From Acetobacteraceae bacterium (lineage in GTDB: Bacteria > Pseudomonadota > Alphaproteobacteria > Acetobacterales > Acetobacteraceae): a stretch of 55,338 bases of DNA. The first letter of the stretch is position 1, and every line of letters begins with the position of its first letter. Positions 31,956 to 41,633 of this stretch are shown here, one piece after another. The stretch spans positions 1 to 55,338 of the forward strand of contig JASHOA010000083.1 of assembly GCA_030041375.1 (NCBI GenBank). The letters are read 5' to 3'. A program made the position numbers and the translations under genes. The notes under the pieces are model-generated. The model had not been told where the DNA came from and made no database searches. It worked only from the letters and a program-made list of their open reading frames with translations.

Positions 31956-33328
31956 CAGCACTCTGCCTCTGCTCCAGTGTTGGCAAAGGGATTCCCGGCA
32001 AGCCATGTCTCGATCCAGCGCGTATGCACCGCCTGCCTGGCAACATCCGGATGCGCCGCCAATATCCGATGCGCCGGGATCGTGGTCCGGATCCCGTCGA
32101 TGCAAAGCTCGGCGAGCGCCCGTCTCAGCCGTGCCAGCGCCTGCGCGCGTGTCTCGTCCCAGACCACCAGCTTTCCCAAAAGAGAGTCATAGAATGGCGG
32201 AACGGCGCAGCCGGGGTACAGCATCGAATCGAAGCGTACCCCCGGACCTCCGGGTACAATGACCGCGTGCACCACCCCGGGCGCAGGGAGAAATCCCCGC
32301 TCCGGGTCCTCTGCATTGATCCGACACTCGATCGCGTGACCGCGAAGCGTGATCTCGCCCTGCCGAAGCCCAAGCGGCCTGCCCGCGGCGACGCCGAGCA
32401 TCTCGCGCACGAGATCCAGACCTGTCACCATCTCGGTCACCGGGTGCTCGACCTGAATGCGCGTATTCATCTCGATGAAGAAGTACTCGCCCCTCTCCTC
32501 ATCGAGCAGATACTCGAGCGTGCCGGCACCGCGGTAACCCATGGCTGCGGCCAGTCGTACGGCCGAGTCGCAAAGCGCGTCGCGCTGCGCGCTGGTGAGA
32601 AAGGCGGCCGGCGCCTCTTCCCACAATTTCTGACGCCGCCGCTGCAGCGAGCATTCACGCTCGAACAGATGCACGGCACGCTCGCCATCGCCCAGAACCT
32701 GCACTTCGATATGCCGCGCACGCGGCAGGAACCGCTCGAGATAGATCGCGCCATCGCCGAACGCAGCCTTTGCCTCGGACTGCGCCTCGGCGATCAGCCG
32801 CTGCAATACCTCCGCGTTGGAGGCGATGCGGATACCCCGCCCTCCGCCGCCGGCGGCCGCTTTGATCATCAGCGGAAACCCGATGGCGCGCGCGCAGCCA
32901 AGCAATTCGTTGATCTCGAGGGAGCCGCCACCGCCGGGCACGATCGGCACGCCAGCCGCAGCGGCAAACTCGCGCGCCCGCGCTTTATCCCCCATCAAAC
33001 GGATCGTCTCCGGCCGCGGGCCGACGAATACCAGGCCCGCGCGCTCCACCGCTTCCGCAAAGGTCGCGTTCTCGGCGAGAAATCCGTAACCGGGATGCAC
33101 CGCATCCGCGCCCGAGGCCACCGCAGCACGCACGAGCGCTTCCCGATCGAGGTAGGACTTCGCGGCCGGGGCAGGGCCGACCTCGAACACCTCGTCGGCG
33201 AGCCTGGCCGCGAGCATTTCGCGATCAGCCGCCGAAACTGCCTGCACGGTCCTGATGCCAAGCTCGCGTGCCGCACGAATGATCCGGACGGCGATCTCAC
33301 CACGGTTGGCAATGAAGAGCTTGCGCAA
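31955..33328 (-). CDS. accC: Biotin carboxylase subunit
   Basis: This 457-residue ATP-grasp enzyme carboxylates the biotin of a carrier protein using ATP and bicarbonate. The N-terminus RKLFIANRGEIAVRIIRAARELG and the loop IKAAAGGGGRGI are typical. Catalytic-region motifs include IEVQVLGDG, FERECSLQRRRQKLWEEAP, EYFFIEMNTRIQVEHPVTEM and HAIECRINAEDP. I chose TTG 33328, which gives the standard N-terminus and lies 16 bases after the biotin carrier stop; a GTG at 33373 is possible. This is probably not the housekeeping AccC: it lies between a minimal carrier and pxpBC in a lactam-type operon. The symbol denotes fold only. Confidence 0.9.
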   Translation of the reverse strand: MRKLFIANRGEIAVRIIRAARELGIRTVQAVSAADREMLAARLADEVFEVGPAPAAKSYLDREALVRAAVASGADAVHPGYGFLAENATFAEAVERAGLVFVGPRPETIRLMGDKARAREFAAAAGVPIVPGGGGSLEINELLGCARAIGFPLMIKAAAGGGGRGIRIASNAEVLQRLIAEAQSEAKAAFGDGAIYLERFLPRARHIEVQVLGDGERAVHLFERECSLQRRRQKLWEEAPAAFLTSAQRDALCDSAVRLAAAMGYRGAGTLEYLLDEERGEYFFIEMNTRIQVEHPVTEMVTGLDLVREMLGVAAGRPLGLRQGEITLRGHAIECRINAEDPERGFLPAPGVVHAVIVPGGPGVRFDSMLYPGCAVPPFYDSLLGKLVVWDETRAQALARLRRALAELCIDGIRTTIPAHRILAAHPDVARQAVHTRWIETWLAGNPFANTGAEAEC

Positions 33329-33344
33329 AGTGCGTCCCGAACGC

Positions 33345-33587
33345 TCAGATCTCGAGCTCGTACAAGGGCTCACCCGCCATCACGGGCGCTTCATTCTCAA
33401 CGAGAAAACGGCGAATATGTCCGGCTTCCTCGGCGAGCACCGCCGTAAAGGTCTTCATCACCTCGATGAGGCCGACCTGCTCGCCGGCGGCAACCGGGTC
33501 ACCCTCATTCTTGAACGGCGGTTCCTCGGGCGCCGGCCGCCGATAGAACGTGCCGGGAAGCGGTGCAGCGATCGTTTTCGTAGACAT
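33345..33587 (-). CDS. Minimal biotin carboxyl carrier protein
   Basis: At 80 residues this is only a lipoyl/biotinyl domain, much shorter than AccB. The expected structure is present: IAAPLPGTFYRRPAPEEPPF, the EGDPVAAGEQVGLIE turn and the attachment site EVMKT with K45. The usual motif is (A/V)MKM, so Thr46 replaces Met. It should accept CO2 from the biotin carboxylase encoded next and deliver it to PxpB/PxpC. It starts 130 bases after hyuB and ends 16 bases before the carboxylase start. Confidence 0.88.
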   Translation of the reverse strand: MSTKTIAAPLPGTFYRRPAPEEPPFKNEGDPVAAGEQVGLIEVMKTFTAVLAEEAGHIRRFLVENEAPVMAGEPLYELEI

Positions 33588-33717
33588 CGCGCGGAATTTC
33601 CTCCCTCTCGCCCATGCGCCGAGAACGCGGGCGCTCCCTCATTCACCGCTTCGCCGACTGTGCGCGCTATCGAGCGCTTGCCGGTCAATCACAGGCTGCC
33701 ACGAGACCGTACCGGGA

Positions 33718-35682
33718 TCAAACCTTCCAGTGTGCGCTCGCGCGCCGGCGGAACATCTCTCGAAACTGCTCTGTCGAACGCTCCAGAAGCGCGCCCGTCG
33801 CCCAATCCAGGATCACGCCATACTGGCGCACAACATCGAGCCGGTCGAGTTCTCCGGCCTGGTAGCGCCGTGCGACCTCTTGCGGCGGCTCGGCGAGCCA
33901 GTCCAGGCGAGCGGCACGGATCCGAGCCCGCTCCCGCTCCGTTGCATCGACATCGATGGCATATTCCGCGAGATCGGCGTCCACGACGCTGAGCACCACT
34001 CCGTAATCCTTGCGCGCACGCGCAATCGAGACATACTCGTCCGCCACATCCTCCCGCACGAGCGACGGGTCTCGCTCGAGCGGATCGCCATAGCCGCCGC
34101 CGCCGGCGGTCGGCCTGGAGAACGTATCACCGGTGGCGATCGCTACGTCGGAAAACACCGAACCCAGCCACTCATCGTCATTCGATCCGGCGCGCCTCAG
34201 GCTCAGCCCGTGTGGCATCGACGGCAGGCCGCCCTCGATCCCCCAAACCACCGCGCGCTCGCGATCGCAGATATAGGAAATCACGGTTCGATCGGCCTCT
34301 CTCAGAACGCTCGTCTTCCTGACACCGGCCCCACCGCGCCATTTGCCGGGACCCGGAGAATCCATGAGGATCTGATACTCCTGCGTCAGAATCGGCGACA
34401 CGCGCTCCTGGCCTTCCACCGGCTGCGATTGCAACCCGGTGCCGAAACACGCCGTCGTCACGTCGCAGCCGTCCTTGCCATTGCGCCCACCCCAGCCGCC
34501 CGGCAGCCAGTCATAGAACATGAAAATCGGCTTCGTCGGAGAGCGCAAATCTCGTCCCCCTGTCAGCAGATATTCCAGATTGAACGCGCACGCGATGGCA
34601 CGCCGGGGCATGATGCCAGACCAGATTTCGTAGATCGAGTTCATGATCTTCTCGAACGGCATCAAAAAGCCGGTTACGGCAACCGGCCAGCGTGCATTCA
34701 CAACCGTGTCCTCGGGTGCGACGACTTCGATCGGTCGGTAAAAGCCCGAGTTCAGCGGCAAATCCGGAAAGAACGTCTTCATTCCCGCCACTACCGCGGA
34801 AAAGGTCGCACCAAAAGCCGAATTGTAGAGGGAACCGATGCAAGGATGACTGCCGGTAAAATCGTAGATCGCGCGATCGCCGGAGATCGTAAGCTTGACC
34901 TTGATCGGGATCATGCCTTCCCCTCCTGCAGGATCGCGGTCGATGAAATCCTCGGTCACCCACTCGCCATCAGGAAGAGCCGTGAGCCGCTGACGCAACG
35001 CGCGTTCGACATAGTCCTGCACCTCGGCGAAGCCGGCGAGAGTGGTATTCCTGCCGTACTTCCCGACCAGGCGGAGTATCTCGCGCTCTGCGATCCGCGT
35101 CGCTTCCGCCTGCGACTGCATGTCGCCGATGATCGAGGTCGGATCCCGGGTATTGGCCGCGATCATGTGGGCGACATCGCGACGGAACCGCCCGCCATCC
35201 CACAGCCGCACCGGGGTGATGCGAATACCCTCCCGGAACATCTCCTTCGCCAGCACGTCGAACGAACCCGGGACGCTGCCGCCGACATCCGACCAATGGC
35301 CGTTCGACTGCGCGAAAGCGATCACCTCTTCGCCCGTGAACACCGGGCGGATCAGGCGCACGTCCGAGAAATGGGTGCCCCCGGCATAGGGATCATTGAT
35401 CGCATAGACGTCGCCGGGCTTCATATCATCGGAGAAAAAGCGGATCACGTCCTTGCAGGTGTAGTGCAACGTGCCGACGTGGACGGCGATATCGTAGTTC
35501 CCCTGGGCGATGCAGTCGCCGTTGACGTCATTCAGGGCATTGGAGAAATCACGATTGTAGATGACGAAAGAATAGCAGGTGCGGAGAATCTGCTCCGCCA
35601 TCTGGTCGACCGTCGTGATGTACGAATTCTTCAGCACCTCGAAGGTGACCGGATCGAGCGAAGGGGAGCTTCGGGTGAGCAT
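33718..35682 (-). CDS. hyuB: HyuB-type hydantoinase/oxoprolinase subunit B
   Basis: This 654-residue protein has HyuB/OPLAH-C family segments: LDPVTFEVLKNSYITTVDQMAE, VYNRDFSNALNDVNG-like start, MKPGDVYAINDPYAGGTHFSDVRL, HWSDVGGSVPGSF, RDVAHMIAANTRDPTSIIGDMQ and a C-terminal PTAGGGGYGDPLERDP. With HyuA it forms an ATP-dependent enzyme that opens hydantoin, 5-oxoproline, caprolactam or acetophenone-type substrates. ATG 35682 follows the hyuA stop by 2 bases. The substrate cannot be told from sequence. Confidence 0.92.
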   Translation of the reverse strand: MLTRSSPSLDPVTFEVLKNSYITTVDQMAEQILRTCYSFVIYNRDFSNALNDVNGDCIAQGNYDIAVHVGTLHYTCKDVIRFFSDDMKPGDVYAINDPYAGGTHFSDVRLIRPVFTGEEVIAFAQSNGHWSDVGGSVPGSFDVLAKEMFREGIRITPVRLWDGGRFRRDVAHMIAANTRDPTSIIGDMQSQAEATRIAEREILRLVGKYGRNTTLAGFAEVQDYVERALRQRLTALPDGEWVTEDFIDRDPAGGEGMIPIKVKLTISGDRAIYDFTGSHPCIGSLYNSAFGATFSAVVAGMKTFFPDLPLNSGFYRPIEVVAPEDTVVNARWPVAVTGFLMPFEKIMNSIYEIWSGIMPRRAIACAFNLEYLLTGGRDLRSPTKPIFMFYDWLPGGWGGRNGKDGCDVTTACFGTGLQSQPVEGQERVSPILTQEYQILMDSPGPGKWRGGAGVRKTSVLREADRTVISYICDRERAVVWGIEGGLPSMPHGLSLRRAGSNDDEWLGSVFSDVAIATGDTFSRPTAGGGGYGDPLERDPSLVREDVADEYVSIARARKDYGVVLSVVDADLAEYAIDVDATERERARIRAARLDWLAEPPQEVARRYQAGELDRLDVVRQYGVILDWATGALLERSTEQFREMFRRRASAHWKV

Positions 35683-35684
35683 GA

Positions 35685-37709
35685 TCAGCCATCCACGCGC
35701 ATGACAATGTTAAGGAATCGATCCACCTCGAAGCTGGCTCCCGGCGGCACGAGTGTGGTGGAGTCAAGCTGCTCCACGATCGCCGGGCCGGCGAGCCGGC
35801 TTCCGGCAGCAAGTTCGTCGCGGCGATAGACAGGTGTCTCAAGCGGCTCTTTGCCTTCGAACCACACTATGCGGAGTTCGGCCGGCGCGGCGAGATGGCC
35901 GTTGCCGACATGCTCGCGGACACCAGCCTTCGGTACTATCCCGACCGCACGGAGGTTCAACCTGTAGAAATCGACCGGCGTGTCATCACGGCGGAAATTG
36001 TATTCCCGCTCGTGCCGGGTATGAAACGCCGCGATGAGTTCCGCCGTTGGCTCGACGGGCCTGCTCGCCGGGACTGCCAGCGAACGCCATTGCCCCCGGT
36101 ACATCATGTCGATGCTCCGTTCCATCACGACGTTATCGTCAGCCACGCGCTCATGGCGCATCCGCCGCCACGCTTCACGCTCGAGTTCGGCGAACCCGGA
36201 ATCGATCGTCGCCGGATCGGCCTCGGCCGCTGGCCGGATATAACTCAGAGACAGGTCATGCTGGACGTCGACCAGGAGACATCCGAGCGCCGACGTCACA
36301 CCGGGATTGGGTGGTACGATCACCGTGGGTATCGAGAGCTCGCGCGCCAGCGTTGCCCCGTGCAAGGGCCCGGCACCGCCGAACGCGACCAGCGCGAAGT
36401 CCCGCGGATCATGGCCACGGCCGATCGAAATGAGCCGTACCGCGTCAGCCATGTTGGCATTTGCTACCTTCAAGATCGCTGCGCCGGCTTCGTGGAGATC
36501 CATCCCGAATGGCGCGGCGACACCCTCTCCGACAGCAGCCTCCGCCAATCCGCGATCGAGCCTTACGCTGCCGCCGACAAGCCCATGCGCGATCCTGCCG
36601 AGAACGACGTGCGCATCGGTGTTGGTTGGAGCTTTATTGCCGCGGCCATAGCATGCCGGCCCAGGGTCAGCGCCAGCCGATTGCGGCCCGTTGCGCAGCG
36701 AGCCAGCCTCGTCGACCCAGGCAAGCGAGCCGCCGCCCGCGCCAATCGTCAGCACTTCTATCGAGGGGAAGCGGATCGGGTAGCCGAACTCGACGTGCCA
36801 GTCCTTCGTGATGCGCGACTGGCCATCCCATACCAGCGACACGTCGCAACTCGTGCCGCCCATGTCCACACCGATCGAATTCGCATAGCCACATTGCATG
36901 GCCACATGGCGGCTGGCCAATGCTCCCGCCGCAATGCCAGACCCGGCAAGCCGCGCCGCGAACTGCTTCGCACCGTCCGCCGTCATCACGCCCCCGCCGC
37001 TGTGCAGCAAAAGCAGGTCACTGCGATAACCTTCTTCGGCCAATCGCTTGCCGAGGCGTGCCGTATAATCCCCCACGACAGGGCTCAGCACGGCATTCAC
37101 AACGGTTGTAGAGAACCGCTCATGCTCAAAGATCTCCGGTAGCACCTCCGAGCTTACAGTAATGGGCACCCCCGGCAGCGCGGCCTCCAGGATCTCCCGC
37201 ATGCGGCGTTCGTTCGCCCCGTTGGCAAAGGAGTTCATGAAACAAATGGCAACCGCAGCAACGTTCCGCCGGCCAAGGATCCGCGCAACCTCTTGCGCGC
37301 CCGCCTCATCGAGTGGCGCCACAACGCGTCCCTCTGCGTCGACGCGCTCGCGCACGGTCAGCCTGTCACGTCGCCGGATATACGGCTTCGCAACGTCTTT
37401 GTAGGTATCCCAGAGGTCTTCCTTGTTCGCCCGTCGGATTTCTATCACGTCGCGGAAGCCCTCCGTGCAGACCATCGCGGCACGCGGCAGGCGTCGCGTA
37501 ATCAGCGCATTGGTCGCCACCGTCGTCCCGTGCGAGAGCAGCGTCACGTCCCTCAGATCGACCTGCTCTTGCCGAAGGCCGGCGAACAGCCCCGCAATCG
37601 GGTCCGCCGTGGTCGCGATCTTGGCAACCCTGATCGCGCCTGTTTGTTCATCGAGCATGCAAAAATCGGTGAACGTCCCACCGATATCCACCGCTATGCG
37701 CAGGCGCAT
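35685..37709 (-). CDS. hyuA: HyuA-type hydantoinase/oxoprolinase subunit A
   Basis: This 674-residue protein of the HyuA/OPLAH-N family has actin-like ATPase motifs: RIAVDIGGTFTDFCMLD at the N-terminus, HGTTVATNALITRR, SIGVDMGGTSCDVSLV and ALVAFGGAGPLHG. It phosphorylates or activates the amide for ring opening by HyuB. ATG 37709 follows GGAACGGAAA and gives the typical N-terminus; the longer frame has no supported start. It starts 160 bases after pxpA and ends 2 bases before hyuB. With HyuB alone it could be a complete amidohydrolase. Confidence 0.93.
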   Translation of the reverse strand: MRLRIAVDIGGTFTDFCMLDEQTGAIRVAKIATTADPIAGLFAGLRQEQVDLRDVTLLSHGTTVATNALITRRLPRAAMVCTEGFRDVIEIRRANKEDLWDTYKDVAKPYIRRRDRLTVRERVDAEGRVVAPLDEAGAQEVARILGRRNVAAVAICFMNSFANGANERRMREILEAALPGVPITVSSEVLPEIFEHERFSTTVVNAVLSPVVGDYTARLGKRLAEEGYRSDLLLLHSGGGVMTADGAKQFAARLAGSGIAAGALASRHVAMQCGYANSIGVDMGGTSCDVSLVWDGQSRITKDWHVEFGYPIRFPSIEVLTIGAGGGSLAWVDEAGSLRNGPQSAGADPGPACYGRGNKAPTNTDAHVVLGRIAHGLVGGSVRLDRGLAEAAVGEGVAAPFGMDLHEAGAAILKVANANMADAVRLISIGRGHDPRDFALVAFGGAGPLHGATLARELSIPTVIVPPNPGVTSALGCLLVDVQHDLSLSYIRPAAEADPATIDSGFAELEREAWRRMRHERVADDNVVMERSIDMMYRGQWRSLAVPASRPVEPTAELIAAFHTRHEREYNFRRDDTPVDFYRLNLRAVGIVPKAGVREHVGNGHLAAPAELRIVWFEGKEPLETPVYRRDELAAGSRLAGPAIVEQLDSTTLVPPGASFEVDRFLNIVMRVDG

Positions 37710-37869
37710 TTTCCGTTCCTGTTCTCTCCTGTCGTGCGGCTCGTGTGCCGACTCCGCCGTTTGTATCCCCTGACTGGAACCTTCTGCCGCCACACTCGCA
37801 CTGCAATTTCAGTGACCTGCTGACCCCTTGTGGTCGTTGCCGTTGGCAACGAACGACGGCGGCAGGACA

Positions 37870-38616
37870 CTAGCTTCCTGTGCCCCCGCCATGGACTTTG
37901 GCTTCCGTAAGGCAATCTCTGACCGCGCGGGCTACCGCGACCGCGTTCGGGGTGTCGGAGTGGACGCAAATCGTATCCGCGCGCACCCGTACCTCGCGGC
38001 CATGGACCGATTCCGCGACGCCGTCCCTGACTGCGCGAAGAGCGCGCTCGGCCGCCCGCTTCGGATCGACCGCCTCGTGCACACGCGTGATGATAACTCC
38101 ACCGTCGTCACCGTACTCGAGGTCCGCATAGTATTCGGAAACGAACTCGAGACCCTGGGCGGGGTAGACCTTCTCGTGCATCGTGCCCGCCATTCCATAG
38201 ACGGCAACGCCAAATACCTTGACGGCCCGTGCCACGGCCTCGGCAATCTCCGGCGAACGTGCCGCCATGCCATAGAGTGCACCATGCGGCTTGACATGTG
38301 AGAGCTTCAATCCCTCCCGATCGAGAAAGCCCTTGAGCGCACCGACCTGGTAAATAATGCAGTCTGCGAGCTCCCCTGGCTGCATCTTCATCTCGCGGCG
38401 ACCGAAACCCTGCAGATCAGGCAACGATGGATGCGCACCCACCTTGACGCCATGTTGCTTAGCAAGCCGGACGGTCCGTGCCATCACCACCGGGTCCGCG
38501 GCGTGAAAGCCGCAGGCAACATTGGCTGCGGTGATATACGGCATCAGCTCCTCGTCCTCGCCCATCCTGTACAGGCCGAAGCCCTCGCCCATGTCGCAGT
38601 TGATCGCAGGGCGCAT
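37870..38616 (-). CDS. pxpA: PxpA (LamB/YcsF family) amidohydrolase subunit
   Basis: This 248-residue TIM-barrel-like protein begins INCDMGEGFGLYRMGEDEEL and has NVACGFHAADPVVM, KVGAHPSLPDLQGFGRR, the HVKPHGALYG motif and, near the C-terminus, ADTICVHSDTP. These acidic and His motifs define the LamB/YcsF family; PxpA is the hydrolytic subunit of prokaryotic 5-oxoprolinase. ATG 38616 is directly preceded by AAGGAG at 5-base spacing, better than the in-frame ATG at 38637. Here it shares an operon with pxpB and pxpC but is separated from them by hyuAB and the biotin genes. Confidence 0.9.
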   Translation of the reverse strand: MRPAINCDMGEGFGLYRMGEDEELMPYITAANVACGFHAADPVVMARTVRLAKQHGVKVGAHPSLPDLQGFGRREMKMQPGELADCIIYQVGALKGFLDREGLKLSHVKPHGALYGMAARSPEIAEAVARAVKVFGVAVYGMAGTMHEKVYPAQGLEFVSEYYADLEYGDDGGVIITRVHEAVDPKRAAERALRAVRDGVAESVHGREVRVRADTICVHSDTPNAVAVARAVRDCLTEAKVHGGGTGS

Positions 38617-38734
38617 TGTGCTCCTTCCGGCTGACATCGTTGCTTTTCCTTCCTCTCGCAGCCGGCGGTGCGGCGGCGCACCGCTGAATGCTCATGCTCG
38701 CCCGGCCGCCCCCGGGACGATCGCCGACACCAGA

Positions 38735-39025
38735 CTAACCTTTCAGCTCGATTTCAATAAAGATCATCTCATCGGTGCCGGCGTTGATCACGTTGTGTTC
38801 GACGCCGGCGTAACGGAAATAGGCCTTACCACGCCGTAGCTCAGCGCGCGATCGCCGCCCGTCCGATTCAATCAGCTCGAGCTCACCATCGACCACCGGT
38901 ACTATGGCATAATCATATGCGTGCCGGTGATGCCCCGTGGCCGCGCCCGGCGCAAACCGCCATTCGGTCACGCGCAAGCGTTCATTGTCGATCTGACGCT
39001 CGCTCGTCGCCAGTTCCTCGCTCAT
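38735..39025 (-). CDS. Small cupin-domain protein
   Basis: This 96-residue single-cupin protein has the first cupin motif in GAATGHHRHAYDYAIVPVVDG and the second in RYAGVEHNVINAG. Two His and the Glu/His positions suggest a metal site. Small cupins in catabolic operons act as isomerases, binding proteins or oxygenase helpers. It lies between the SDR and pxpA on the same strand. Substrate unknown. No signal peptide. Confidence 0.82.
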   Translation of the reverse strand: MSEELATSERQIDNERLRVTEWRFAPGAATGHHRHAYDYAIVPVVDGELELIESDGRRSRAELRRGKAYFRYAGVEHNVINAGTDEMIFIEIELKG

Positions 39026-39191
39026 TCTTCATCCTCCCGAACCCTGTCAAAAGCGACATCCCCTCGGAATCGAATCGCCGCATCCCGAACCAACCCGCGC
39101 CGCGGCCCCGCACACGGCCAAAGATCTCCCGCATTGCCCGTCGAGCCGCCCGGCTCCCGGCCTTTGCCTTCCCATCTTTCCCCCGCACTGC

Positions 39192-39953
39192 TCACCAGGC
39201 CGACCACCCGGCATCGACCATGACGGTCGCGCCGTGCATCGCCGCGGAGTCCTCCGAGGCCAGGAACACGGCAGCTCCGGCCAGCTCCTCGGGAACAAGG
39301 AAATCCCGGCCAGTCGGCGTCATCGTGCGCATGAGGTTCAAGTAGGCTTCGTTGCCAGGCCCGCGCAAGTGAGCATTCAACGAAGTCGCGACATTTCCCG
39401 GACCAATCGAATTGACGTTGATGGAATGGCGGCCGAGCTCGGCGGCGAGCGCTTTGGTCAGGATCTCGAGCCCTCCCTTCGATGCGCAATAGGCGGGGCA
39501 ATTGGGAAACGCTCCGACCCCGGCAATCGAAGTGATGTTGATCACCCTGCCACTGCCGTTCCGCAGAAATTCCGGTAGCACGGATTTCACGCAGAAGAAG
39601 GCCCCTTTGAGGTTGAGAGCAAGCTGTTCGTCCCAGATCGCTTCCGTGGTTTCCGGCACCGGTACGGTGCGAAACACACCCGCGTTGTTGACCAGAATGT
39701 GCACGGTGCCGAACGCGGCGACCACATCGGCAACCATTGCTTCGATCTCCGGAACCTTGGAGCAGTCGGCTTTGAAGGGCCGGGCGCTCCCTCCGTGTGA
39801 GGCTATTTCGCGCACTGCTTCGGCCGCCGCCTCGCCGTCGCTATGGTAGACGAGCGCCACCTTGGCTCCCTCAGCGGCGTAGCGGGTTGCGATGGCCCTG
39901 CCGATCCCCTGCGACCCGCCGGTCACGATCGCGATCCTGTCCTTGAGTTTCAT
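39192..39953 (-). CDS. Short-chain dehydrogenase/reductase (FabG-like)
   Basis: This 253-residue classical SDR has the cofactor site TGGSQGIGRA near residues 11-20, NNAG in the LVNNAGVF strand, the catalytic Ser in NITSIAG and the YCASK Tyr-Lys pair. The ending FLASEDSAAMHGATVMVDAGW is typical. It probably reduces or oxidises a ketone or alcohol made in the pathway. It is the first gene of the pxp/hyu run, separated from the ABC transporter by 675 bases of non-coding DNA, so the two blocks may be transcribed separately. Confidence 0.9.
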   Translation of the reverse strand: MKLKDRIAIVTGGSQGIGRAIATRYAAEGAKVALVYHSDGEAAAEAVREIASHGGSARPFKADCSKVPEIEAMVADVVAAFGTVHILVNNAGVFRTVPVPETTEAIWDEQLALNLKGAFFCVKSVLPEFLRNGSGRVINITSIAGVGAFPNCPAYCASKGGLEILTKALAAELGRHSINVNSIGPGNVATSLNAHLRGPGNEAYLNLMRTMTPTGRDFLVPEELAGAAVFLASEDSAAMHGATVMVDAGWSAW

Positions 39954-40628
39954 ACCGATTTACTACCTGGTTCTGCGCCGGTGCTGGCTGATTGAGAGGG
40001 GTAACACCCGGACATCGAGCTGAACGGAGCCGCCAACGGGCGGCATCCCTGTCGCCACTTTCTCAAACCGAGCAGCAATGCTCCGCAGCGCGTCGACGTA
40101 ACCTCCAACCCCATTCGCCCGAAGGGACTGGTTCCGCTCATTTTATATTCGCCCGCCGTTTGTATTCGCCCGCCGGTCGATACTCGCTGCGTCATCCTAC
40201 CGACGCACCCGATCCGCGACAAGGGTAGGGTCGCGGGTTGACAGCCCGCGCTCAGTTTCGCGGCGCAATTTGCTGCCCGGGCAACCGCACTTACAGGACT
40301 CGCCTGACAGCTTCCCTCGCGGCTTCGAGTGCGCTGCAGCAGGATTTTGCATCCGACATTTGCTGCCGCCGGCAGGAAAAGAAAAGGAGATCAGCAGGCC
40401 ACTGAAAATGATGACCGGTGTGCCGGCCGCAACGGCGCATCAACCCGCTCGGTCACACAAAAGAGAGCCTTTTCAGCCAGGCTGAAACCGCTCCGTACGC
40501 CAATCGCCTGCGTGCCCGGCTTGATCGTCCGCACCGTGTCTGGCCGCTTGCCCCCTCCCCGCATCGCCTCCGGGTGCCCGCTCCTGGACTTCCTGGCACC
40601 TGCGAACGAGCGCTTCTGCTGCGCTCCT
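39954..40628. other. Intergenic region, no gene seen
   Basis: This 675-base region separates the SDR gene from the ABC permease. I see a small hairpin CGCGGG/CCCGCG at 40232-40250 and a near-palindrome around 40471-40487 (TTCAGCC/GGCTGAA). Part of it (40389-40406) resembles a stretch near rpmI (48824-48841). It should contain the promoter of the lactam operon, but no consensus was certain. Confidence 0.45.
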
Positions 40629-41633
40629 TCAAGTACGTGTCAGCCGCAATCGGTCGATGAAAATAGCGGCCACAATCACTGCGCCCACAACTATCTCCTG
40701 GATGTACCCACTGACCTGCAGCAAATCCATATTGTTCGATATCACGGTAACAAATACCGCGCCGAGAATAACCTGCAATATGCCTCCCGTCCCGCCTTGC
40801 AGGCTGACGCCCCCGATGACCGCTGCTGCGATGCTTTCCAGCATCAAGCTGCCCCCCAGTGTGGGTTCACCAGAGCCGGAACGCGCCGTCAACATCAACG
40901 CCCCAAATGCCGTCAACATCGAGCATACGACGTAAGCTACGGTAAGAAACCGCTTTTCGGGCAGTCCCGCCAGATGCGCCGCCCTGGGATTGCTGCCGAT
41001 TATGTAGAGTGCGCGGCCGAATACGGTCCAGTTGAGCACGAAGTGAAGTGCGACGCAGAGAAGACCTGCCCATATGATCGATACCGGAATATCAAGCACC
41101 GTGCCCGTCGCCAGAAGCGCACTGAAAGGTACGGGAACATTGAACACAGGCGTCCCGCCGGAAATCGTCGTCGCAATCCCCAGGCAGATATTCAGGCTGC
41201 CGAGAGTCACTATGAACGGGTCGATCTCCAGCCAGGCGACGAAAAAGCCGTTGAATAGACCAACCAGTGCTCCGAACCCGAGGCCGACGCCCATACCCAG
41301 GACGAGATCGAGCCACATCGGCACCGAATCTGCCAGCCCCGTCATCACCAGCGCACTCGCCACGCTGACTGCCGAAACCGCCGTTCCGAGCGACAGATCG
41401 AATCCTCGCGTCAGCATGACCGTCATCTGCGCGGCGGCAAACACCACCATGTAGGTCGACTGCTGCAGAATGTTGACTACGTTCCGTCCGGACAGGATGT
41501 CCGGGCGTACCACCCACATCGCCACCTCCGTTGCCACGATCAAAAATGGCAACAGAAGCCGCAATAGCCAGGGCAGGAGCAACCGGCCCCATCGTAGCTC
41601 CCCGGCGTGCGCCCCCCCGAACGCGCTAGACAA
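40629..41633 (-). CDS. Sugar-type ABC transporter permease (RbsC family)
   Basis: This 334-residue membrane protein has about 8-10 hydrophobic helices and the RbsC-family motifs DLSLGTAVSAVSVASALV, LVGLFNGFFVAWLEIDPFIVTLG, EKRFLTVAYVVCSMLTAFGAL and AAAVIGGVSLQGGTGGILQVILG. It overlaps the other permease gene by 8 bases (41626-41633), so the two form a heterodimeric channel. The cargo need not be sugar; the operon context points to an amide or lactam. Confidence 0.9.
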   Translation of the reverse strand: MSSAFGGAHAGELRWGRLLLPWLLRLLLPFLIVATEVAMWVVRPDILSGRNVVNILQQSTYMVVFAAAQMTVMLTRGFDLSLGTAVSAVSVASALVMTGLADSVPMWLDLVLGMGVGLGFGALVGLFNGFFVAWLEIDPFIVTLGSLNICLGIATTISGGTPVFNVPVPFSALLATGTVLDIPVSIIWAGLLCVALHFVLNWTVFGRALYIIGSNPRAAHLAGLPEKRFLTVAYVVCSMLTAFGALMLTARSGSGEPTLGGSLMLESIAAAVIGGVSLQGGTGGILQVILGAVFVTVISNNMDLLQVSGYIQEIVVGAVIVAAIFIDRLRLTRT

